Below are positions 33,742 through 40,781 of a stretch of 64,000 nt of DNA, piece after piece; position 1 is the stretch's first letter; the number at the start of each line of letters is the position of its first letter. The notes under the pieces were generated by a model. The model saw only the letters and a program-made list of their open reading frames with translations, ran no database searches and was not told the origin of the DNA. The position numbers and the translations under genes are program-made. The stretch lies in NCBI RefSeq assembly GCF_014650175.1, contig NZ_BMUL01000005.1, positions 367,620 to 431,619 on the forward strand, in the 5' to 3' direction. This DNA is from Streptomyces termitum (lineage in GTDB: Bacteria; Actinomycetota; Actinomycetes; Streptomycetales; Streptomycetaceae).

Positions 33742-34271
33742 CCCTCCTCTCCAGGACGTCCCACGCCCCCGGGACGGCCTCCGCGCCGGACGCCCCGGCG
33801 GACCCCGCACGGACGGACCCCGCCCCGGCGGAACCGGCGGCCCCCGCCCCGGAGTTCCCGGCGCGGGCGGAGCCCGTACCGGCGGAACCGGCGCCCGCAC
33901 CGGAGTTCCCGGCGCAGGCGGAGCCCGTACGGGTGGAGTCCGAAGCGGTGGAACCCGTGGCCGTCGGGCCCGTCGCGCCCCGGCCCCGGCTGCGGGCGCC
34001 GTTCGTCGACGCGCCCGTGGCGGAGGGGGCCAGCGGGGAGCCCGGCGGCGGGGTGCGGCTCGGGGCCGTACCGCCGCTCGGACCCGCCCGCGCCGCCGCC
34101 CGCCGCCGGGAGCCGCCCGTCGTGCGGGCCGTCCGCCTCGGCACCGCCGGGGAACCGGCGCCGCCCGCCGCGCCGTCCGCCGCCGTCACCCCCGTGCCGC
34201 TGCCCCTGCCCCGGGCCGCCGTCACCCCCGCCGTACCGCACGAGAGCCGCACCGAGGAGCCCCAGCCGTGA
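33738..34271 (+). CDS. Ala/Pro-rich protein within the SMC-like operon
   Basis: This 177-residue protein of mostly Ala, Pro, Glu, Val and Arg is probably disordered. It contains a duplicated segment (PAPEFPARAEPVPAEP, then PAPEFPAQAEPVRVES). The GTG start overlaps the upstream stop (GTGA) and its own stop overlaps the next GTG in the same way, so the frame is translated in tight coupling with its neighbours, which supports a real gene. It might be a flexible tether between complex subunits, but no function can be assigned. Confidence 0.6.
   Translation: MTLLSRTSHAPGTASAPDAPADPARTDPAPAEPAAPAPEFPARAEPVPAEPAPAPEFPAQAEPVRVESEAVEPVAVGPVAPRPRLRAPFVDAPVAEGASGEPGGGVRLGAVPPLGPARAAARRREPPVVRAVRLGTAGEPAPPAAPSAAVTPVPLPLPRAAVTPAVPHESRTEEPQP
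33849..33930 (+). repeat. 31-bp direct repeat inside the Ala/Pro-rich gene
   Basis: Two 31-bp copies (33849-33879 and 33900-33930, beginning CCGGAGTTCCCGG) differ at one position and are offset by 51 bp, exactly 17 codons, so the duplication keeps the reading frame. Confidence 0.8.
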
Positions 34272-35179
34272 GCGACAACCACGCCGAGTACGCCGCGTAC
34301 CCGGACACGTGGAGCGAGCAGGAGTCCCCCCGTTCCCCGGCCCCCGCCCCCTCCGCCGCCGTCACCCCGGCCGACACCGCCGACGCCGCCCGGCTCGTCT
34401 CCTTCGGACTCCAGCCCAAGCTGCTGCCCGCCCGGGACGCCGAGTACGCCGAACTGCTCCGCCGCTACCAGGAGGACCCCGCCTTCGCCCGGCTCGCCGA
34501 CGCCGTCGCGACCGGCCTCGGCCTCATCGTCCTGGAGGTCTCCCCGCGCGCGGGCATGGCCGTCACCGCCGGGGAGGACTCCGTCTTCGCCGTCCGCATG
34601 GGCGACTACGCCCGCCGCGCCAACACCGACTCCGCCGACCGCTTCCTGCACGGCCTGGCCCACCTCGCCGTCGCCGCCATGGCCTTCCCCCGGCCCGAGG
34701 ACCTCGCCGACGACGGCTACATCGGCCGGCTCACCGTCAACGGCGTCGACGGCTTCGTCCGCCAGGCGTGCCTGCGCCTGGAGCAGCGCGCCGAGGAACA
34801 GGGCGAGAACACCGACCCCGCCACCGACGCCCCCGGCCTGGAGGCCGCCTGGCGGGTCTACGCCCGCCGCTCCACCACCGGCGCCACCAAGGACGCCCGG
34901 CGGCTCGCCGGCTCCACCACCGGCATCATCGCCAAGGCGGTCGCCTTCCTCACCGACTCCGGCTTCCTCCAGCGCACCGGCGACGAGAACGGCGGCTCCT
35001 ACCGGACCACCGCCCGCTACCAGCTCCAGGTCCGCGACATGGCCGGCTCCGCCGCCCTCACCGAACTCCTCGGCCTCGGCGTCGTCCCGGTCAGCGACGG
35101 CTCCGCCACCCTCGTCCCCCCGCACGAGGGCGACGACCTGCACCTCGCCGCCGACGCGGGACTGCCCTTCCACTCCTGA
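34268..35179 (+). CDS. possible MukE/MksE/JetB-like subunit of the SMC complex
   Basis: In this 303-residue protein, after a disordered 35-residue start, residues about 50-290 read as a compact helical/winged-helix protein: YAELLRRYQEDPAFARLADAV, TGLGLIVLEVSPRAGMAV, FLTDSGFLQRTGDENGGSYR (a winged-helix-like turn) and YQLQVRDMAGSAAL. The pattern of a short coil followed by LIVLEVSP resembles MksE/JetB proteins that bind kleisin in MukBEF-type condensins. The assignment rests on this and on its place directly before the SMC gene. The start GTG overlaps the previous stop by 4 bp. Confidence 0.6.
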   Translation: MSDNHAEYAAYPDTWSEQESPRSPAPAPSAAVTPADTADAARLVSFGLQPKLLPARDAEYAELLRRYQEDPAFARLADAVATGLGLIVLEVSPRAGMAVTAGEDSVFAVRMGDYARRANTDSADRFLHGLAHLAVAAMAFPRPEDLADDGYIGRLTVNGVDGFVRQACLRLEQRAEEQGENTDPATDAPGLEAAWRVYARRSTTGATKDARRLAGSTTGIIAKAVAFLTDSGFLQRTGDENGGSYRTTARYQLQVRDMAGSAALTELLGLGVVPVSDGSATLVPPHEGDDLHLAADAGLPFHS

Positions 35180-35248
35180 CCGGCCCGCCGCCCCGCCGGC
35201 CCCCGCCCGCAACCGCAACCGACCGTCCTCAGCACGAGAGTCCGCCGC

Positions 35249-38200
35249 ATGTACGAGCTGTCCCGGGTCCGCCTCTACTCCATCGGCCCCGCCGGCGCCC
35301 GCTACGCCGACACCGTCCTGGACCTGCGCGGGGTCGGCGCGCCCGTGCCCAACCCCGCCCCCACCCAGGCGGAGTTCTTCGAGGAGGAGCCGGTCGGCCC
35401 GCCGCGCCGCCCCGCCCCCGCGGGCGTGCTCTTCCTGGAGAACGGCGGCGGCAAGTCCGTCCTCCTCAAGCTGATCTTCTCGGTGATGCTCCCGGGCCAC
35501 CGCAACACCCTCGGCGGCGCCAGCTCCGGCGTCCTGCGCAAGTTCCTCCTCGCCGACGACTGCGGCCACGTCGCCCTGGAGTGGCAGCACACCCTCACCG
35601 GCGAACTCGTCGTCGTCGGCAAGGTCAGCGAATGGCGCGGCCGCCAGGTCTCCAACGACCCCCGCAAGTTCGCCGAGGCCTGGTACTCCTTCCGCCCCGG
35701 CCCCGGCCTCAGCCTCGACAACCTGCCGGTGGCCGAGGCGACCTCGGTCCGCCCCGCCGCCGAGGGCGCCTCCGGAGCCACCGGCCGCCGCCGCACCATG
35801 AAGGGCTTCCGCGACGCCCTCACCGACGCGGGCAAGGCCTACCCGCACCTGGACGTGGTCTGGGAGGAGATCCACGACCGCTGGAACGAGCACCTCGGCG
35901 AACTCGGCCTCGACCCCGAACTCTTCCGCTACCAGCGCGAGATGAACGCCGACGAGGGCGAGGCCGCCGGCCTCTTCGCGGTCAAGAAGGACTCCGACTT
36001 CACCGACCTCCTGCTCCGCGCCGTCACCGACACCCGCGACACCGACGGCCTCGCCGACCTCGTCGGCGGCTTCGGCAACAAGCTCGGCCGCCGCGCCGAA
36101 CTCACCGCCGAACGCGACTTCACCGCCGGCTCCGTCGACCTCCTCAACCGCATCGTCGACGCCGCCGCCACCCGCGCCCGCGCCCGCGAGGTGCACGCCG
36201 CCGCCGACCGCCGCACCCGCACCCTCGCCCGCCGGCTCTCCGGCCGCGCCGCCACCGAGCGGGCCCGCGCCGCCGAACTCGCCCAGGGCGTCACCTCCGC
36301 CGGGCACGCCGTCGCTGAGGCCGAGACCGCCCGCGAGCGCAGCGCCCTCATCGCCGCCGAACTCGCCTACCGGCACGCCTCCCTGGCCCTCGCCGCCGCC
36401 GAGAAGGGCGCCGCCTCCCAGCGCCGCGAACTCATCGAGGCCCGCACCCTGCACTCCGCCTGGCAGGCCGCCGAGTCCGTGCTCCGCCACCGTGCCGCCG
36501 GAGACCGCTCCGCGCGCGTGGCCGCCGCCATCCGCGAGGCCGAACGCGACGCCGCCCCCGCCCTCGCCGCCCGCGCCGCGGCCGCCGCCGACCTCGTCCG
36601 CGCGCTCGCCTCCGCCGCCGAGGAGGGCGCGCGGCACGCCGCCGAGGAGGAGGAGCGCTCCACCGCCCTCCAGGAGGCGGGCGAGGCCGCCCACCGCGAC
36701 GCCACCACCGCCGCCACCGAGGCCCAGCGGGCCCGCAGCGAGGCCGGCCACCTGCGCCAGCGGCTCGCCGAGGTCGAGCAGGAGACCGCCGAGGCCGTCC
36801 GCGCGGGCTGGCTCGACGACTCCGCCCCCGACGCCGACCCGGCCCGCGCCGCGCTCGCCGCCGCCGACGCCGAGAAGACCGCCGTCGCCGCCTGGGACAC
36901 CGCCCGCGAGACGGCCAGGTCCGCGAGCGAGCGGGCCCGCGCGGCCGCCGCCGCCGAGTCCCGCGCCGAACTCGCCGCCGCCCGCGCCGCCGACGCCGCC
37001 GACGCGGCGGCCCACGCCCACGACGCCGAGCACCGCGCCGCCGAGGCCCTCGCCGCCGAGGAGCGTCTCGCCGAACTCCTCGGCCTGCCCGGCGCCGCCG
37101 CCCCGTCCGCCGCCCGCGCCGACGGCCCGGACGACGGGGAACGGCCCGCCGCCGAGCAGCCGCCGCTCTCCGTCACCGAGTTCGACCGCTGCGCCGAGGA
37201 ACTGCGAAGCCTCCTCGACGGTGCCGTCTCCTCCGCCGAGCGCCGGCTCTTCGACCTGCGTACCGCCGCCGCCGACGACTCCCGCATCCTCGGCGCCCTC
37301 GGCGACGGCGGCCTGCTGCCGCCCGGCCCCGACGTCCTCGCCACCGTCGAGCACCTCGGCGAGCACGGCATCCCCGCCCTCCCCGGCTGGCGCTACCTCG
37401 CCCAGGCCGTCGACCCCGCCGACCACGCGCGCGTGCTCGCCGCCCGGCCCGAACTCGTCGACGGCGTCGTCATCACCGACCCCGTCTCCTACGGGCGCGC
37501 CCGCGAGGTCCTCGCCACCGCGGCCCTGCTGCCCCGCTCCACCGTCGCCGTCGGCACCGCCGCCGCCCTCCTCGCTCCCGTGCCCGCCCCGGACGCGGAC
37601 GGCGACACGGGCGTCTTCCTGGTGCCGCCGAACCCGGCCATGCACGACGAGCACGCCGCCGACGAGGAACGGCAGGCGCTGCGCGCCCGGACCGCCGCCC
37701 GCGACGAGGAGATCCGCGCCCTCGCCGCCCGTCTCGCGGGCGACCGCGCCCTCGCCGCCCGCGTCGGCGCCTGGCGCGCCGACTGCCCGCCCGGCATGCT
37801 CGCCGAACTGGCCGCCGCGGCCACCACCGCCCGGGAGGCCGCCGAGGCCGCCCGCACCGCCCACGACGAGGCCCGCGCGCTGCGCGCCGAGGCCGAGGAG
37901 ACCGCCGCCGAGGCCCTGCGGGTCCGCGAGGAGCGTCAGGAGGCCGCCCAGCGCGCCCGCCGCGTCGCCGACGCCCTCGCCGGTCTCGCCTTCCGGCTCC
38001 GCGAGCGCTCCGCCTGGCAGGCCCGCCTCCGCGAACTCGCCGACGACGCCGCCGAGTCCGAGGCCCGCGCCCAGACCTGCCTGGAGCGTGCCCGCGCCGC
38101 CGACGAGGACCGCCGGGCCGCCCAGCGCGCCGCCGACGACGCCCACCGCACCGCCCGCGCGCTGCGCGCCGAGCGGGCCGAGATCGCCGGTGCCCCCGAG

Positions 38201-39886
38201 CAGCTCCCCGACGAGGAGCCCGGCGCGCCCCGCGCCGCCCTGCCCACCCTCCGCGAGGCGTACCGGGCCGCGTCCCAGCTGTACGAGAAGGTCGGCGTCG
38301 GCGCCGACCTGAGGGCCGAGCAGGCCCGCGCCGAGAGCGACGAGTCCGCCGCCCTCGCCGAACTGGACCGGCTCACCAACAAGGTCCGCACCCGCGCCGA
38401 GCAGCTCCTGGAGTCGACCGACGGCGCCGACGGCCCGTCCCGCCAGGCCGCCGCGGCCCGCGCCGAGTCCCTGGTGCAGATGCTGGAGTCCCGCGCCTCC
38501 GAGGCGAGCGAGAAGCTCGGCCGGCTGCGCGGCGAGTCCGAGCGGCTCGCCCCCGAGGACGGCGCGGCCCACACCGAGCTGCCCGAGGAGCTGGTCCCGG
38601 CCGACGCCGAGGGCGCCCAGGCCCTGCTCCGCACCGCGGGCTCCGAGCTCGCCGCCCGCGGCGACGCCCTGGACGCGGCCCGCGCCGCCCACGCCGGGCT
38701 GCTGCGCGACCACCGGGCCGCCGAGGACGCCGCCGGCGGCTTCGACGAGACCGCCGCGCTCCTGCGCGACCTGCTGCGCGACCAGCCGGAGGAGGAGCCG
38801 GCGGCACCGGAGCCGTACCCCGGCTCGCTGGAGGAGGCACGGAGCACGGCGGGGGAGGCCCGCCGGGCGCTGCGCGCCTGCACCGCCGAGCTGTCCGCCG
38901 CCGACGCCTCCGTCCGCGAGGCGAGCGACATCCTCGTCCGGCACGCCAACTCCACCCGCTACGAGCAGGTCCGCACCCCGGCCCGCCTCCAGATCCGCGA
39001 GCTGCCCGCCTCCGCGCTGCCCGAGCACGCCGCCCGGTGGGCCGAGGCGTTCGCGCCCCGGCTGCGGGTCCTCACCGACGAGCTGGCCCAGCTGGAGCGC
39101 AACCGCGACTCGATCGTGGACCGGCTGCGCGGCCTGGTGGAGTCCTCCCTCGCCACCCTCCGCTCCGCCCAGCGGCTCTCCCGGCTCCCGGAGGGGCTGG
39201 GGGAGTGGTCCGGGCAGGAGTTCCTCCGGATCCGCTTCGAGGAGCCGGACCCGGCCACCCTGACCGAGCGGCTCGGCGAGGTCGTCGACGAGGCGACCCG
39301 CGCGGCCGTGAAGAAGAACTCCGACCTGCGCCGCGACGGCATGTCGCTGCTGCTGCGCGGGGTGCGGGCGGCGCTGGAGCCGAAGGGCATCGCCGTCGAG
39401 ATCCTCAAGCCGGACGCGGTGCTGCGCGCCGAGCGGGTGCCGGTGGGGCAGATGGGCGACGTCTTCTCCGGCGGCCAGCTGCTCACCGCGGCCATCGCCC
39501 TGTACTGCACGATGGCGGCGCTGCGCTCCAACGACCGGGGCCGGGACAGGCACCGGCACGCGGGCACGCTGTTCCTCGACAATCCGATCGGCCGGGCCAA
39601 CGCCACGTACCTGCTGGAGCTCCAGCGGGCGGTGTCGGACGCGCTCGGCGTCCAGCTCCTCTACACCACGGGTCTCTTCGACACCACGGCGCTCGCCGAG
39701 TTCCCGCTGGTGATCCGGCTGCGGAACGACGCGGACCTGCGGGCGGGCCTCAAGTACATCAGCGTGGAGGAGCACCTGCGGCCGGGGCTGCCGCAGCCGT
39801 CCGGGGAGGGCGAGGCGATCCACGGCGAGATCACCGCGACCCGGATGTTCCGCCGCCACCAGGACGAGCCGGCGGACGCCTCCTAG
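35249..39886 (+). CDS. MukB/JetC-like SMC ATPase, 1545 residues
   Basis: The N-terminal head carries Walker A FLENGGGKSVLLK (about residue 64). Long coiled-coil arms (about 230-640 and 800-1330) are extremely Ala/Arg/Glu-rich. Between them is a hinge-like globular segment (about 640-800: RILGALGDGGLLPPGP, LPGWRYLAQAV, VDGVVITDPVSYGRAREVL). The C-terminal head has the ABC signature FSGGQLLTAAIALYC (about 1405) and Walker B TLFLDNPIGRAN (about 1440). Length and layout match MukB (about 1490) rather than classical SMC. Such ATPases load on and extrude DNA. The gene is the last of the four-gene operon and is followed by a strong terminator; no nuclease gene of JetD type follows. Confidence 0.85.
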   Translation: MYELSRVRLYSIGPAGARYADTVLDLRGVGAPVPNPAPTQAEFFEEEPVGPPRRPAPAGVLFLENGGGKSVLLKLIFSVMLPGHRNTLGGASSGVLRKFLLADDCGHVALEWQHTLTGELVVVGKVSEWRGRQVSNDPRKFAEAWYSFRPGPGLSLDNLPVAEATSVRPAAEGASGATGRRRTMKGFRDALTDAGKAYPHLDVVWEEIHDRWNEHLGELGLDPELFRYQREMNADEGEAAGLFAVKKDSDFTDLLLRAVTDTRDTDGLADLVGGFGNKLGRRAELTAERDFTAGSVDLLNRIVDAAATRARAREVHAAADRRTRTLARRLSGRAATERARAAELAQGVTSAGHAVAEAETARERSALIAAELAYRHASLALAAAEKGAASQRRELIEARTLHSAWQAAESVLRHRAAGDRSARVAAAIREAERDAAPALAARAAAAADLVRALASAAEEGARHAAEEEERSTALQEAGEAAHRDATTAATEAQRARSEAGHLRQRLAEVEQETAEAVRAGWLDDSAPDADPARAALAAADAEKTAVAAWDTARETARSASERARAAAAAESRAELAAARAADAADAAAHAHDAEHRAAEALAAEERLAELLGLPGAAAPSAARADGPDDGERPAAEQPPLSVTEFDRCAEELRSLLDGAVSSAERRLFDLRTAAADDSRILGALGDGGLLPPGPDVLATVEHLGEHGIPALPGWRYLAQAVDPADHARVLAARPELVDGVVITDPVSYGRAREVLATAALLPRSTVAVGTAAALLAPVPAPDADGDTGVFLVPPNPAMHDEHAADEERQALRARTAARDEEIRALAARLAGDRALAARVGAWRADCPPGMLAELAAAATTAREAAEAARTAHDEARALRAEAEETAAEALRVREERQEAAQRARRVADALAGLAFRLRERSAWQARLRELADDAAESEARAQTCLERARAADEDRRAAQRAADDAHRTARALRAERAEIAGAPEQLPDEEPGAPRAALPTLREAYRAASQLYEKVGVGADLRAEQARAESDESAALAELDRLTNKVRTRAEQLLESTDGADGPSRQAAAARAESLVQMLESRASEASEKLGRLRGESERLAPEDGAAHTELPEELVPADAEGAQALLRTAGSELAARGDALDAARAAHAGLLRDHRAAEDAAGGFDETAALLRDLLRDQPEEEPAAPEPYPGSLEEARSTAGEARRALRACTAELSAADASVREASDILVRHANSTRYEQVRTPARLQIRELPASALPEHAARWAEAFAPRLRVLTDELAQLERNRDSIVDRLRGLVESSLATLRSAQRLSRLPEGLGEWSGQEFLRIRFEEPDPATLTERLGEVVDEATRAAVKKNSDLRRDGMSLLLRGVRAALEPKGIAVEILKPDAVLRAERVPVGQMGDVFSGGQLLTAAIALYCTMAALRSNDRGRDRHRHAGTLFLDNPIGRANATYLLELQRAVSDALGVQLLYTTGLFDTTALAEFPLVIRLRNDADLRAGLKYISVEEHLRPGLPQPSGEGEAIHGEITATRMFRRHQDEPADAS

Positions 39887-39891
39887 GAACG

Positions 39892-39928
39892 GCGGAGGCC
39901 CGGACCCCGCGAGGGTCCGGGCCTCCGC
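39892..39928. terminator. strong hairpin after the SMC-like operon
   Basis: A 16-bp perfect stem (39892-39907 with 39913-39928, beginning GCGGAGGCC) has a 5-nt loop, 6 nt after the stop. It also serves the convergent small membrane protein gene. Confidence 0.8.
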
Positions 39929-39969
39929 TGTCCCAGGGCCCCGTCCCGCGAAGATCCGCCGGACGGGTC

Positions 39970-40314
39970 CTAGGCGACCTGCTCCTCCGCGGGCCGGTCC
40001 CGCCGCGCCTGGTAGGCGCTGCTGCTCGGTTCGGACACCACGCCGTTGCGCTGGCGCCAGACCTGACGGGTGATCCAGATGTCCAGCACGCTCCAGGTGG
40101 CCACGACCGTCGCGGCCACCGCCGCTATCGTCATGGGATACGCCAGCCAGGAGTCGGCGACCGTGGTGAGGAAGGCGACCACGGCGAGGATGAGGGTCAC
40201 CGAGGTGATCATCACCGCCCGCACCGCCGCGTTCCGCACGGGGTCCGGCATCCTCCGCAGACCGCGCTCGTCCTCCACCCACAGCTGACGCGCCGACCGC
40301 GCCTCGTGTTCCAT
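39970..40314 (-). CDS. small membrane protein, hypothetical
   Basis: This 114-residue protein has two membrane helices (AVMITSVTLILAVVAFLTTVA and YPMTIAAVAATVVATWSVLDIWI) and charged ends. ATG 40314 is preferred over GTG 40338 because an AGGA ribosome-binding site is near and the sequence MEHEARSARQL starts there. I do not recognise a function. It is convergent with the SMC-like operon and divergent from the conservon. Confidence 0.7.
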   Translation of the reverse strand: MEHEARSARQLWVEDERGLRRMPDPVRNAAVRAVMITSVTLILAVVAFLTTVADSWLAYPMTIAAVAATVVATWSVLDIWITRQVWRQRNGVVSEPSSSAYQARRDRPAEEQVA

Positions 40315-40646
40315 GTGTCCTGTCACTCCCCACCGCACGACGCTCTCAGGGGTGGCTGCCCGGTTCCGGCGCTTCTACACGGCTCGTCCGTCCGTGCCCG
40401 GCCCGTGAGCGGGCGCACGTCCCCCCGCAGTACATGACGCTCCGGACAGGTAAAAGGTTTCCCCACTTCCTCCGGACATGCGACGGCAATACGAACGGAA
40501 CGAACAATTCCAGCCATTGCGTCCTCGGCGTGAAGCGGCGCAACCCCGCGTGTCCTGCGACACAGTGGCCGATCCCAACTCCAGGAATACCCGGACATCT
40601 CATGATCAACGCCCGCCCGGCAGGCCGGAAATCGACCGGACACGCC

Positions 40647-40676
40647 TTCGAGAAGGTCGCGATGCAGTAGTAGGCT
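40647..40676 (+). promoter_or_regulatory. candidate conservon promoter
   Basis: TTCGAG (40647-40652), an 18-bp spacer and TAGGCT (40671-40676) predict a start near 40683 and a roughly 100-nt leader. The 467-nt gap 40315-40781 is somewhat A+T-richer than its surroundings between 40440 and 40680, and I see no gene in it. Confidence 0.45.
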
Positions 40677-40781
40677 CGCGCCGCCATCTGTTGGAACCGA
40701 AGGTTGACGCGCCGTGTCGACGCGACGGCGCCGTTCGTTCGAAGGACCTCCGTGGCGCGCGGGGGCGAGCTGGGGGAGGCC

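Noticed and set aside
39970..40314. Possible JetD or other effector of the SMC-like system
   Set aside because: It is a 114-residue two-helix membrane protein on the opposite strand beyond a strong terminator, with no nuclease or Toprim motif.
33677..40333. A 2218-codon minus-strand frame opposite the SMC-like operon
   Set aside because: Gly/Glu/Ala-rich mirror of the coiled-coil coding sequence, with no ribosome-binding site or domain; the plus-strand SMC motifs are decisive.
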